Numbered from the stretch's first letter, positions 27,108-36,912 are shown. The stretch is DNA of 64,000 bases from Pseudoalteromonas luteoviolacea S2607 (GCF_001625575.1 NZ_AUXV01000001.1:1-64000); one strand, 5' to 3'. Program-made: numbers and translations. Notes: generated by a model from the letters alone, not told the origin.

Positions 27108-28157
27108 TTACGGATTTTGTGTTTCAATAGCTATCACAGAAGAAAGGGTCTCCTGAGGACCCACTTTTGCTGCACCGCCTATGATGTACAGCGTATTGTT
27201 TAACGTTACCATACCGTGGCCATGCCTTGGTGTTGGCATATCAGGCAATGACTCCCAGATATCTGTTGATGGATCATAGGACCATACCTGCTTAAATGCT
27301 CGGCCGGCTCGCCAATTGTTATCAGGGCCAAATACCTCTCCGCCTGAGACGATTATCTTATCATCTAACACACTTGCCGAGAGCCCTCCAGAAGCAACGG
27401 GCAGCGGTGCAACCTGCGTCCACGTATCTTTCTTAGTATCGTACACTTCTACATCGCGAACATTTGCATTATCAGCGCCCGCTACTCTTCCCCCAATGAC
27501 ATATATTTTGTCACCAATTACGGCACTTGCGGCTGAATTTCGCACTATCTTTGCAGGCTTTGCTTTGCGCCAGTAGGCATTGTTCACCAATACGAAGTGC
27601 GCATTACTATCAACATGTTTACCTGTTTTCTTAGAAATTGTTTTGCCGCCTATCACATGGATATTTTTTCCGACATTTGCATACACAGATTCCGCTAAAG
27701 GAATGGGTAAGGATGGGCCTTTTCGCCACGCTCGAAATGTACCATCTAACCTAAATACAGAGCTTTGAATTTGCCAAGCATCGCCTTTGTTTCCGGTGAA
27801 GCCTCCAATCCCGTAAACATAATGTCGATTACTCACCATCCCCAAGTGATGCCTTGCTTCAGGTAAAGACGGCTTTTTTTGCCAGCGACCCGTTGGCGGG
27901 TTTAATAAATACACGTCGTCCGTTGGACCTAGTCCAAAAAATGAAGGCTCTTTGGAAGGAGTAAAGCCCCCACCCACTAAAATGCGCTCTTTAAAAACTG
28001 CTGGATAGACTTCTTGCAATGCGATGGGTAAAGCTGGTGCTTGTCGCCAAATATCGTTATCACTGGTTTGTGATTCATTACTTGGTTGATTAGCAGATAC
28101 CAAAACACTGACTAGACTCATTGCAATCATGGCTAATTTAGCAGTTGAGAAGTGCAT
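27108..28157 (-). CDS. Exported Kelch-repeat beta-propeller protein
   Basis: 349 residues with a signal peptide (AKLAMIAMSLVSVLVSANQ). At least five Kelch units are visible, each with a GG pair followed by spaced Tyr and Trp: 'ILVGGGFTP', 'YGIGGFTGN', 'HVIGGKTI', 'YVIGGRVAG', 'IIVSGGEVFGP', 'YIIGGAAKV'. They would form a six-bladed propeller filling the mature protein. The family includes sialate mutarotases (NanM) and galactose-oxidase-like proteins, but no catalytic signature is evident, so a periplasmic binding role is as likely. No operon partner. Confidence 0.85.
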   Translation of the reverse strand: MHFSTAKLAMIAMSLVSVLVSANQPSNESQTSDNDIWRQAPALPIALQEVYPAVFKERILVGGGFTPSKEPSFFGLGPTDDVYLLNPPTGRWQKKPSLPEARHHLGMVSNRHYVYGIGGFTGNKGDAWQIQSSVFRLDGTFRAWRKGPSLPIPLAESVYANVGKNIHVIGGKTISKKTGKHVDSNAHFVLVNNAYWRKAKPAKIVRNSAASAVIGDKIYVIGGRVAGADNANVRDVEVYDTKKDTWTQVAPLPVASGGLSASVLDDKIIVSGGEVFGPDNNWRAGRAFKQVWSYDPSTDIWESLPDMPTPRHGHGMVTLNNTLYIIGGAAKVGPQETLSSVIAIETQNP

Positions 28158-28415
28158 TTATGCTCCTTAAGGTTATGCCCAAAGAATGATACCGTTAAAA
28201 CACACGGTAAGATCATTCGCTTTGTGACAAATCAAAGACGATCAATCTGTGCTTTAATCAATAACATATCTTTGAACATAGTGGATAAAAATACGTCCAG
28301 CTACTATTTAAGCCGCTAAAATGCAAATTAATGAATACTCGCCAGTCTGGCCCACAAGCTGACGAGCCAGAATAATCATAAAGTACATTACCACGCTTTA
28401 TTTAATCAACGATTC

Positions 28416-30110
28416 TCAAGCTAACATGGCCAAAACATATGGCACTCCCCAAGACAACAGTGCGGTAAAGCAAGTCGCCCAGAATACCTGTCGCATTGCC
28501 AAACGAGACGCATATCCAACGCTCATTTCTCGTACTATCGTCATCAAAGAAACCACACAAGGCAACATAACGCCAGCAAGATATACAGCGCAAAGTAGTT
28601 GAATGTCAGTGATTTCTCCCAGTTTGAGTCCATGCGATGAACTATCAATCAAGCCAATCGCTAAACCATCTTTGCGTATAGCACCAAGTATGACCGCTAT
28701 GGCTGCGCCCTCAGGTAGATTAACCAAGGCCATCAGTGGTGAAACAAGTTGCGTGAGCGATTCAATAACACCAAGCCATTCACAGAACCCGACTAGCAAA
28801 CAAATACCAATGAACAAAGGAAAAGCCGTATTAAAAAATGACGACATCACACCAGCCATTTCAGATAAGGCAAACCGCCAATTGGGCGGTTGTAAAAAGC
28901 CTCTGCTAAGTAAATTATATGACGCAGCCGCGTGCCGTTGCTGTTTCGTCGTGGTTAAAAGCAGGTAAATACAGGTCGTCACAGCTAGTATGGCCAAGTA
29001 TGGTAATGTAAGGTATGGCTTGCCTGCGGCAGAGAACACAGCGACTGTGGCGGGTAACTGATAAGAACATGCGGAGCCAAAAGAAATAGCAGATATACAG
29101 CTTCCTCTTGTGCAGCATGAGCAGTTTCGGGTTTGAATAATGGCGGGTACATTGCATCCAAAACCCATGATCACTCTCACCAGGTCTCGCCCACTTAGTC
29201 CGATTTTATGCATAAATGGGTCGAGGCGGTAAGATAACCGGTCTATGAGGCCTGTGGTTTTATAAATAGATATTATGGCTGAGAACACAACAACCGTCGG
29301 TAAAGCATACAAAATCAAAAAAGGCAGCATCGAAATGAGGCCGTAATCACCAACTAGCATATGGCTTAAGGGAGCTGGCAAAGTCCCAAAATTGTCTTTG
29401 AGCGTATTAACTGGTGACTCGACATACGGGTAAAGTAAATCGGCAAAAGCATTGGCGTTGGTAACTGCAAACCAGGCAGGTAACACCAGTAAACACAGAG
29501 ACAGTATGGGCCCAAACCAAGCATATTCAAACAGTAATAGCTGTGGTTTAACTGACCAATTTGCTTCAAGTTTAGGCGCCGCAATTGGAAAACGTTTCGG
29601 TTTGGTAAGCGCCTGCTCTATCAGCTCAAGTTGCTCTGTTGTGACATGGCGATTGTCAATGGTTATCCAAGCTAGATCTGTTTCAGTTCTCAGTCTCTCT
29701 AGCTCTTGTAGAACATCTTCTCGATGCTTAACTTTGTCCCAATAAGTGATTATGACGATGCCACTGCGCCCTTGTACCATATCCCACAAGTCGCTTAAAT
29801 CGTCTGGTAGCTCAGTAGATTTAAGCGTCAAGATTACATGCTGACTGGTTTTTAGGCGGCGTAAAACTTGAGAGGTAACAACACTGTCCATCCGCGTTTG
29901 AATGCCCGGTGTATCGGTGATCACTTGGCCATTCCAAGTGTACTCCTGACAAAACAATGAACTTCCTTGCAGATTACTGCTTCCAGACTTTTTACCCATG
30001 AGGTTTTCAGTTAGTGCGGTCTTGCCAACACTTTCTTTCCCTATGAGGAGCCACTGGCTTTTTACTTTTGGCTCAGGGTAAAAGGTTTGTACATCAATAA
30101 ACTGCCCCAT
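28416..30110 (-). CDS. Short, divergent FeoB-like GTPase/permease with cysteine-rich gate
   Basis: 564 residues from the ATG at 30110 (TAATG coupling with the upstream flavoprotein); a GTG four codons earlier is possible. Residues 15-155 are a G domain: G1 GKESVGKT, G3 DTPG, and G4 changed from NxxD to TYWDK. Membrane helices fill the rest, with FeoB gate motifs GFGCNVPA and CSYQLPA. FeoB is usually about 750 residues, and no FeoA lies nearby. A cysteine cluster (RNCSCCTRGSC) sits directly after the GFGCNVPA motif, where FeoB normally has few cysteines. Predicted divalent-metal uptake, perhaps not of Fe(II). Confidence 0.8.
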   Translation of the reverse strand: MGQFIDVQTFYPEPKVKSQWLLIGKESVGKTALTENLMGKKSGSSNLQGSSLFCQEYTWNGQVITDTPGIQTRMDSVVTSQVLRRLKTSQHVILTLKSTELPDDLSDLWDMVQGRSGIVIITYWDKVKHREDVLQELERLRTETDLAWITIDNRHVTTEQLELIEQALTKPKRFPIAAPKLEANWSVKPQLLLFEYAWFGPILSLCLLVLPAWFAVTNANAFADLLYPYVESPVNTLKDNFGTLPAPLSHMLVGDYGLISMLPFLILYALPTVVVFSAIISIYKTTGLIDRLSYRLDPFMHKIGLSGRDLVRVIMGFGCNVPAIIQTRNCSCCTRGSCISAISFGSACSYQLPATVAVFSAAGKPYLTLPYLAILAVTTCIYLLLTTTKQQRHAAASYNLLSRGFLQPPNWRFALSEMAGVMSSFFNTAFPLFIGICLLVGFCEWLGVIESLTQLVSPLMALVNLPEGAAIAVILGAIRKDGLAIGLIDSSSHGLKLGEITDIQLLCAVYLAGVMLPCVVSLMTIVREMSVGYASRLAMRQVFWATCFTALLSWGVPYVLAMLA

Positions 30111-31249
30111 TAGCAAAAACACTCCTGCTCTTTACAGCAATCTAAATCTTGCAGCAGCATGCCTGCTTGTTTGTAATGTTTGAATATCGAAGTATCCAGC
30201 TCAAGCTCACTGGCAATAACCGCACAGGGCGCTGCAAATCGTCCCCTGAATTTATAAATAAAACACAATAATGTGGGATCATGATAAAGGCGCGGACCAG
30301 CTAAAAAGACGTTGCGCATTTTAGTCGATTCGTCAAATGGGCTCACCCAAGGATAACCATTATCCTGATATACAAAGAAATCGGTTAGCGGGCCTAAGTC
30401 TATCTCAAACCCAGTACAATTTATGGGTGGGAAAGGCGTGAAAACCTCTTTCCCATCGGTGGATTGAACAACGTATCCATCCCCTTGTTGATATACATTG
30501 CTGACTTCAAAATCATCGTCATATTCAACACCCTCAGCACTGGATAAACTCGATAACCGCTCTGCGGTATAGGGAGACAATACACGGCTCGGGTCAAATG
30601 TATCTTGCTGTGCGCCGCCTATATCTAGCAGCGTCACTTCGTACCCTTGATTCACTAGATTGAATGTCGCATCCACGCCACTTTCATAACCACCAATCAC
30701 TACATAATGGCCTTTTGATAGCTGATCCCATTCACTTATTTTTGAGTTATGGATACACAGCTCAGCACCGCTAAAACCAGCAGTATTCGGGGATTGAAAC
30801 TCCCCGCCCGCCCAAATGATAAATTTACAGTGTATCGTTAACTCACCCGCTAACAGCTCATACCCTCTGTTTGGCCCTCGAGAAGACACCGAGTCTAACT
30901 GCGTGTTGGTCGTCACTTTAATCTTGTAGTGTTTCGCGACCATATCTAAGTACTTTGCATACTCTTCACCGCTTAGGTGTTCTTTACCAGCACTAAAAGC
31001 AGGCGATGTATCTGGTGTTATCGCGTTTAAATCAGTTTGGTGGTAGCCATTGCTGGGAAACGAAGGCGTAATCAAACGCATTGTTTTTGGCCACCTTAAA
31101 AACGACTCCCCGATTTCACCTCTTTCCAATACGATGAGTTCTTGATCTTCAATTCCCATTTGCTTCAATAGTGCGGCGCATCCTAACCCCGCAGGGCCTG
31201 CACCCACTATCACTACTTCAGTTTTTGTTATTTGTTTTTCACTTGGCAT
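30110..31249 (-). CDS. CzcO/FMO-like NAD(P)/FAD flavoprotein with cysteine-rich tail
   Basis: 379 residues from the ATG at 31249, preferred because TAGGTG lies upstream and the preceding frame carries a cysteine-rich non-homologous leader. FAD-binding GAGPAGLGCAALL is at residues 17-29. A second dinucleotide site, VVIGGYESGVDA, lies near 190. An FMO-like linker is between them (ESFLRWPKTMRLITPSFPS). The C-terminus ends LDCCKEQECFC, five cysteines in eleven residues, suggesting metal binding or redox relay. Its stop overlaps the FeoB-like start by one base (TAATG), so the two proteins are made together. It may reduce metal for uptake by that transporter (inference). Confidence 0.8.
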   Translation of the reverse strand: MPSEKQITKTEVVIVGAGPAGLGCAALLKQMGIEDQELIVLERGEIGESFLRWPKTMRLITPSFPSNGYHQTDLNAITPDTSPAFSAGKEHLSGEEYAKYLDMVAKHYKIKVTTNTQLDSVSSRGPNRGYELLAGELTIHCKFIIWAGGEFQSPNTAGFSGAELCIHNSKISEWDQLSKGHYVVIGGYESGVDATFNLVNQGYEVTLLDIGGAQQDTFDPSRVLSPYTAERLSSLSSAEGVEYDDDFEVSNVYQQGDGYVVQSTDGKEVFTPFPPINCTGFEIDLGPLTDFFVYQDNGYPWVSPFDESTKMRNVFLAGPRLYHDPTLLCFIYKFRGRFAAPCAVIASELELDTSIFKHYKQAGMLLQDLDCCKEQECFC

Positions 31250-31299
31250 TATCACACCTAAAATTGATACAATATAACATACCAATATACAGCAACAGA

Positions 31300-31313
31300 A
31301 ATGAGAATTCATT
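31300..31313 (-). promoter_or_regulatory. Possible Fur-like box upstream of the flavoprotein-FeoB-like operon
   Basis: AATGAGAATTCATT has the AATGA..TCATT symmetry of a Fur site and lies about 50 bases before the flavoprotein ATG. The match to the 19-base consensus is partial, so this is a weak call. Confidence 0.3.
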
Positions 31314-31481
31314 GCATTTAACTGACAAATTCTCAAAGTCTGCTATGCGAACCTGCTTATCTAGTGCCGCTACCTTCTAGTTATCAGGCACTTGAGTATA
31401 TTGAACTTTTAGCAAAGTTAGGGACATCGACTTGTTCAAAAAACTTGATATACTGGTTAAAAAATAATAAAAAACATAAAA

Positions 31482-32651
31482 ATGAATAAGTTAGTTATTT
31501 CCATGTCTATAGCGCTGTGTAGCTTAGCGCTCCCAAATTTAGCACAAGCATTAACTTGGCAAGAAGTAAGTCAAGATTACAAAACTCAGCTTTTAGATCT
31601 TGGGGTCGTCGGCGGTGCAATCTCACTTATCAATCGCGACCAATCAAAGAACACGCTTTACTTTGGTTTAGCCGACAGACAAAGCGCCTCAGCAATTACG
31701 GAAAAAACACTTTTTCATTGGGCTTCTATCACCAAAACCTTCACCGGTATTGCTATCATGCAATTAAGAGACAGGCATAAACTAAAACTGTCGGATCCCG
31801 TCGTAAAATATCTTCCCGAAATTGCCAAGGTATATAACCCATATGCAAACACTCACGAGATCACAATAAGGCATTTACTGAGCCATTCAGCTGGGTTTCG
31901 CGCTTCCAGCTTTCCGTTTAAAACTCATGACTGGCAACCTCATGAACCCACCGATTTTGCACAGCTCACAGCGATGATGCCCTACTCCAAAATTCAATTT
32001 GAACCGGGCTCAAAATACAGTTACTCAAACCTTGGGATCAACTTTTTAGGTGAAGTGGTCAAACGTATCACAGGCGATGATATTGAGATTTATATCGATA
32101 AAAACATCTTTAAACCATTGAAAATGTACGATGCCTACTTTGACTCAACCCCCTATCACCTGCAAAAGTACCGTTCTAATAATTATTATTTTAAGAACAA
32201 AGAATTCCACGCAGGCGGCCCAGAATTCGATACTGGTGTGACTACCGCGAATGGCGGTATCAATGCATCAATTGAAGACATGACGAAATATGTCGCTTTT
32301 TTAATTGGTGATGCAGCAAATGCTGCCTATGAAGGCATTCTATCTCGCAGCTCATTGGAAGAAATGTGGCAGCCACAACATTCTACCCAAAAAAGCACCA
32401 AAAAAGACGAGCGCATTGGTTTAACCTTTTTCAGCCGAACATTAAAAAACCAGCAGTTTATTGGCCACACAGGCTCTCAGAAAAACTTTTACAGCTCACT
32501 GTTCGTTAATCCAATATCTAAAACTGGACACTTGTTTGTGTATAACACCTCAAAAATAGTCACACAAGCTAATGGTAAACGTATCGCCTTGACGATGCCC
32601 ATCTACCTTCAAACTCAATTACAGTTATTTGAGTTAATGGCAAAGCAGTAG
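31482..32651 (+). CDS. Exported serine hydrolase of the beta-lactamase / class C PBP family
   Basis: 389 residues with a signal peptide (VISMSIALCSLALPNLAQA). The active-site tetrad SxxK is SITK near residue 82 with context LFHWASITKTFTG. The second motif YxN is YSN (near 185), and the third, KTG-like motif is HTG in FIGHTGSQ near 327. HTG is usual in esterase or peptidase members (EstB, D-aminopeptidase) rather than true AmpC enzymes. Likely acts in the periplasm as an esterase or peptidase, not as a resistance enzyme. It lies upstream of and co-directional with an AraC gene. Confidence 0.85.
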   Translation: MNKLVISMSIALCSLALPNLAQALTWQEVSQDYKTQLLDLGVVGGAISLINRDQSKNTLYFGLADRQSASAITEKTLFHWASITKTFTGIAIMQLRDRHKLKLSDPVVKYLPEIAKVYNPYANTHEITIRHLLSHSAGFRASSFPFKTHDWQPHEPTDFAQLTAMMPYSKIQFEPGSKYSYSNLGINFLGEVVKRITGDDIEIYIDKNIFKPLKMYDAYFDSTPYHLQKYRSNNYYFKNKEFHAGGPEFDTGVTTANGGINASIEDMTKYVAFLIGDAANAAYEGILSRSSLEEMWQPQHSTQKSTKKDERIGLTFFSRTLKNQQFIGHTGSQKNFYSSLFVNPISKTGHLFVYNTSKIVTQANGKRIALTMPIYLQTQLQLFELMAKQ

Positions 32652-32760
32652 GTACAATCATCAGAGCTATTAAAAAACCACTAGGCTTTTCATTTTTATT
32701 CAGTGCTTTCCTGAATTTGTTGAGATATAAATAGCTGGTGTTTTCAATTAGGAACGTGTA

Positions 32761-33888
32761 ATGGATGTCGTACCCACGGTAATTTATTCCTTTATGCTAG
32801 GCATCATTGCACTCGCACTTGTACAAGCGGGGTGTAAGCCCAAGCACCAACAAACTACCTTTTTAATTGCACTGTTGTGTCTGCTATTTATCCATGTATG
32901 CGGTGAGCTGTTTATTTATTCGGGCGCTTACCGATATTTACCTGGGTTAGCTGGGTTACAGTTTCCAATTCGTACCTTGCTTGGGCCTGCCTTATACTTT
33001 TATGCGCGTGCAACCATGTCGCCCGACGTGTCTATCTCGGCGCGCAGCTATGCACTTGCTTCGCTTGGGCCAGTGTTAGTTATCGGTGCAATGATACCTT
33101 TCCTGTTTAGCTTAACCCCGCAAGAAAAACTCGCGCTCGCAGACCCCGCTACACGAGATCCGGAGCATTTTAAAGTTGCATTTTTAACTTGCCTCATAGC
33201 AATGGTGATTTTTATTACATTTATCGCTATTTATTTTGTGAGTGCTTTGAAAGTACATGCTCGTCATCGCCAGCAACTTATGGAGCGTTTCGCTGACATT
33301 CAGTCACGATCTCTCGACTGGTTTAAAGTTACATTGTTGTTGTGGGGGCTAGTGTGGTTTTTTTATGCGACAGCTTACTTGCCAGGGTTTACAGGGTGGC
33401 GTATCCCAGGACAAGGCTTCCTTTTACCGTTGCTAGAAGCAAGTGTTTTATTGGCTTTCACACAATTGGCACTCAACCAGCCAATTCTAACGCGCGAAGA
33501 CAAAGGCATACCCATTGCACATCAAATGAGGACCACAACACTGAGCAAAAGCAAAATGGATGCAATTGCCAAAAAGTTACAAAGCGTCATGGCACAAGAG
33601 CAACTTTTTATGAATGATACACTTTCATTAAATCAGCTTTCTCAATCGATCTCTGTCAGTGAAAATCATATTTCAGAGACATTGTCACAATTACTACAAA
33701 CAAACTTCTTTCAATTTGTGAACGGTTACCGTATCGAGTACGCACAAAAGCTACTATTGGACTCCGATAAACGCATCTCGACGATTCAATATGAGGTCGG
33801 GTTTAACGCTAAGTCTACGTTTAACACCGCTTTTAAAAAAGCGACAGGCTTAACCCCTTCACAATACAGAAAACAAGTACACAGTTAA
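32761..33888 (+). CDS. AraC-family regulator with N-terminal membrane domain
   Basis: 375 residues. Residues 1-245 contain about seven hydrophobic helices (VVPTVIYSFMLGIIALALVQ, and others at about 35, 65, 100, 135, 185 and 210). Residues 270-375 are an AraC-type double HTH (NQLSQSISVSENHISETLSQ, ISTIQYEVGFNAKSTFNTAF, then GLTPSQYRK). This 7TM-AraC layout occurs in Bacteroidetes and marine proteobacteria, where it links a membrane signal directly to DNA binding. It follows the serine-hydrolase gene by 109 bases, so it may control that gene. Confidence 0.87.
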   Translation: MDVVPTVIYSFMLGIIALALVQAGCKPKHQQTTFLIALLCLLFIHVCGELFIYSGAYRYLPGLAGLQFPIRTLLGPALYFYARATMSPDVSISARSYALASLGPVLVIGAMIPFLFSLTPQEKLALADPATRDPEHFKVAFLTCLIAMVIFITFIAIYFVSALKVHARHRQQLMERFADIQSRSLDWFKVTLLLWGLVWFFYATAYLPGFTGWRIPGQGFLLPLLEASVLLAFTQLALNQPILTREDKGIPIAHQMRTTTLSKSKMDAIAKKLQSVMAQEQLFMNDTLSLNQLSQSISVSENHISETLSQLLQTNFFQFVNGYRIEYAQKLLLDSDKRISTIQYEVGFNAKSTFNTAFKKATGLTPSQYRKQVHS

Positions 33889-33899
33889 CCTCATTGATA

Positions 33900-33937
33900 G
33901 GAACCTAGAAGCGCATGCAAATTGCGTTATGGGTTCC
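33900..33937 (+). terminator. Hairpin after the AraC gene
   Basis: GGAACC (33900-33905) pairs with GGTTCC (33932-33937), with an inner CGCA/TGCG stem. It is followed only by AATTTG, so termination is weakly supported. The remaining gap to 34109 is A+T-rich and presumably holds the sigma-factor promoter. Confidence 0.35.
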
Positions 33938-34108
33938 AATTTGTAAGCAAAGTAACATGCCTCTTTGAATATATTCTCCCTTTTAGCTAGTGTTCAACAT
34001 ACGTATTGCAGAAACATAAATAAAACAACTTGAAACTTGATATTTACAACCTATTTGTTACTCTAATCCCAGATAATTTAGACTCAAATTGCCTGTTTTG
34101 GTCCCCGC

Positions 34109-34684
34109 ATGAACAATGACGTTACCCTACTTATAGACAAATGGAAGTCTGGGTGTAAACAATCCGAAAGAACGCTCAAAGCCGAGATATTTTTGCACCT
34201 AAAAGGTCGCCTCAAAAAGCACAAAGCACAACTGCTCTCTAATGGCGAAGCAGAAGACCTACTGCCAAATACGACCTCGTTTATTAATGAATATTTTATA
34301 GACTTTGCACCACCAACCCGAGATTACGAGAACCGTAAGCAATATTTAAAAGACGTATCAATTTTTATTCGAAACGCCTTGATAAGTGAGCTTAGAAAAA
34401 GAAAAGCACTAAAGCGCGGCAATCTATTTACCCACACATCTCTAAGCGAATTTCATCGCCTCAATATACCCGAAGATGATGAACAGTATAGTGTTTTTGA
34501 TGAAGCCATTACCTTACTAAAAAGCCGATCAGAGCAATGTTATGAGGTTGCATTGTTCTACTACTTTTTAGGAATGACGGGTGAAGAAATAGCTAAGGAG
34601 TTCGCAATACCGACAGGGAAAATTTATCGCCACATCGATCTTGCTAATGCTTTTTTACGCAGTAAATTCACCGACGCTCCATGA
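34109..34684 (+). CDS. ECF-like sigma factor coupled to a Ser/Thr kinase
   Basis: 191 residues, the usual size of ECF-type factors of the group paired with Ser/Thr kinases (TIGR02999-like). Region 2 lies at about 10-95 (AEDLLPNTTSFINEYF in the core-binding part). A short basic linker follows, and region 4 at about 125-185 has the HTH MTGEEIAKEFAIPTGKIYRHI. It overlaps the kinase gene by ATGA, so the two are translationally coupled. The kinase is therefore the likely controller of sigma activity, in place of an anti-sigma factor. Confidence 0.75.
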   Translation: MNNDVTLLIDKWKSGCKQSERTLKAEIFLHLKGRLKKHKAQLLSNGEAEDLLPNTTSFINEYFIDFAPPTRDYENRKQYLKDVSIFIRNALISELRKRKALKRGNLFTHTSLSEFHRLNIPEDDEQYSVFDEAITLLKSRSEQCYEVALFYYFLGMTGEEIAKEFAIPTGKIYRHIDLANAFLRSKFTDAP

Positions 34685-36840
34685 CTGTACACAGCCGTGA
34701 ATCCGTAGACGCATTTAGCATATTTTACGAACTTTTAGATTTCCCTATCGATCAAATGATACAACGCCTAACTCAAATGAAAGGGTTAGATGAAAGCGTA
34801 TGCTCTGAAGTCCGCCAGCTTGTACAAGCACATATAAAGAATAAACAAGACCACTTTTTACCCCAATTAGTATCGCACAGTGCCAATGTGGCACTTGGCA
34901 ATGACGAGCTGCTGTATTTACATGGCGTAAAAATCGAAGACTTTGTATTATCTGAACTTATTGGCGATGGTGGTCAAGGTGTTGTGTATAAAGCGCATCG
35001 CTCTGATGGCAAGTTTGAGCAAACGGTTGCCATTAAGCTCCTCTATCCAAACTCGTCTATCTCACAGAGAGTATCCACACTAAAACGAGAAGCGCAAAGC
35101 CTAGCTAAGTTTCAGCACAGTGGCATTGCTCGTGTATTTACGATTGGTGAATATCAGCATCACTGCTACATGATTATGGATTACATTGACGCCACCCCAT
35201 TGGACAGGTTCTTTAGTACTCACCCGCTCACGCTAGACAGTGTTATTGAAATTTTCCTTCAAATCTGTGAAGCACTTAATCATGCTCATTCACATCATGT
35301 GCTTCACGCGGATATTAAGCCCAGCAATATCTTGATAAACGAACATATGCAGCCACAGTTGATTGACTTTGGTATTTCTAAACAAGTGAGTTTTAACCCC
35401 AATCATCAAGTAGACAACGCCGCTGCTGGTTTTACCTATCGCTTTTCCAGTCCTGAGCAGCAAAGAGGAGAATCTCTGAATTACTCCAGTGATGTCTACT
35501 CTACGGCTAAAGTGTTTCAATACCTCCTGAATAAACACTTTTCAAATGAGCCGTTAAAAGCACGCCTACTGAAACCCGTGTTAGCAAAAGCGCTAAACAA
35601 AAACAAAGGTGAGCGTACCGCCTCAATTAAGTCACTTAAAACGTCTATTGAAGCTGTACATATGCTCACTCCAGAGCAGGCTGGATACATTAGTAAACTG
35701 GATCAAGCTAGGTGCCTTTACGCTCGACACTCGAAAATAGTGTGGGTTGTAAGCATGGTGACAATCGTTTTGCTTCCTATGTTGATTGTCTTTTTAAAAC
35801 AACAAACCGCCATGGCCGATCAGTATTCACAGCAAGTTCAAGTTATGACTTATTTACGCTCTATTTTCGATACCCAACAGGAGGATGATCACTTTCACGA
35901 TATCCTAAACAAGCACCACCTGCCCGACACAGCTGATACTCAAATTAAGAATATTGAAGGACACGGTAAAATACTGTCGCCATATGTATTCACTAATCAT
36001 GGTGGCAAAGTTGGTGAACAGATAAAACTCAAAGTCGTAAGTAACCGTGCGGAGCCCGCCGATCTGGCATTCAGTATTACTGGGGGCGGATATATTAGCC
36101 ATACGGGCTATTATCATCATACTTTTTCAAAATCAGGTATCCACACAGTTACAATCGAAGCAGTAAAACATAGCCAAGAATACGACAAGCTTATTTTGCG
36201 ATTTGTTATTAGAGACGGTAAATCGTTGCCTATTAAATTTGATGATGTCCCCGCCACACACCCCTATTTTGAAAATATACATTATCTTGCATTACGAGGA
36301 GTGGTCATCGGCAGACCAAACCCTCACGGCAATGGACGCTTGTTTCAGCCATCTCAAATAGCAAAGCAAGCAGAAGTCCTCTCTATTTTATATCTCGCCG
36401 CTCACGCACAGGGCCTCATTACACTTAGAAAAACACAACAACAGTACGACAACTTAACGGTTATTAATGAACGTGGTTATCTAGAGGACTTCTCGTGGGC
36501 TAACACTTACTTAAGCTATGCGCAACAGCACAACCTATCAATAGATCCTACGCAATTCGAACCGAAAAAGCCTGCATCAAAAGCATGGCTTGCAAAGACC
36601 GTCAGTCAGTTGTTGAATTTGTATGATCCCACCCAGCTAAGTAGCTATGAACACGTAGAATTTAAAGACCACCTTGAATTTAACAATGCTCAGGCTCTGA
36701 GGTACGCGCAAATTTGTAGTTTGTATGGTCTCTGTGTTAGTCATGATGGTCAATTTCAACCTCAACGTGCCGTAACACGTGCAGAAGTTGCCGACATGGG
36801 AGCTAAGATCCTCAAGCTCTCTAAACCTGACATTTTGTAG
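34681..36840 (+). CDS. Transmembrane Ser/Thr kinase with periplasmic Ig-like and S-layer-homology-like repeats
   Basis: 719 residues. Kinase domain about 85-330: glycine loop GDGGQGVVYKAH, ATP lysine VAIKLL near 118, catalytic HADIKPSN near 210 (Ala replaces the Arg of HRD), DFG as IDFGIS near 229, and SSPEQQRGE as the APE region. One membrane helix lies at about 352-374 (VWVVSMVTIVLLPMLIVFL). The outer part has an Ig/PKD-like unit at 430-515 and two S-layer-homology-like units near 520-575 (HPYFENIHYLALRGVVIGRP) and 655-710 (FQPQRAVTRAEVADMGAKIL). SLH domains normally bind cell-wall polymers, so the kinase may sense the envelope and act on the coupled sigma factor. Confidence 0.85.
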   Translation: MTVHSRESVDAFSIFYELLDFPIDQMIQRLTQMKGLDESVCSEVRQLVQAHIKNKQDHFLPQLVSHSANVALGNDELLYLHGVKIEDFVLSELIGDGGQGVVYKAHRSDGKFEQTVAIKLLYPNSSISQRVSTLKREAQSLAKFQHSGIARVFTIGEYQHHCYMIMDYIDATPLDRFFSTHPLTLDSVIEIFLQICEALNHAHSHHVLHADIKPSNILINEHMQPQLIDFGISKQVSFNPNHQVDNAAAGFTYRFSSPEQQRGESLNYSSDVYSTAKVFQYLLNKHFSNEPLKARLLKPVLAKALNKNKGERTASIKSLKTSIEAVHMLTPEQAGYISKLDQARCLYARHSKIVWVVSMVTIVLLPMLIVFLKQQTAMADQYSQQVQVMTYLRSIFDTQQEDDHFHDILNKHHLPDTADTQIKNIEGHGKILSPYVFTNHGGKVGEQIKLKVVSNRAEPADLAFSITGGGYISHTGYYHHTFSKSGIHTVTIEAVKHSQEYDKLILRFVIRDGKSLPIKFDDVPATHPYFENIHYLALRGVVIGRPNPHGNGRLFQPSQIAKQAEVLSILYLAAHAQGLITLRKTQQQYDNLTVINERGYLEDFSWANTYLSYAQQHNLSIDPTQFEPKKPASKAWLAKTVSQLLNLYDPTQLSSYEHVEFKDHLEFNNAQALRYAQICSLYGLCVSHDGQFQPQRAVTRAEVADMGAKILKLSKPDIL

Positions 36841-36912
36841 ACGCTGCGACTCAACACTGCGCTCATTTCCCTAGCGACAAATAAAATACGCAAAAGTCTG
36901 AAAAATTTCGCC

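Noticed and set aside
28416..30110. Ordinary FeoB iron transporter
   Set aside because: Short, altered G4 motif, no FeoA neighbour and extra cysteines; kept only as FeoB-like.
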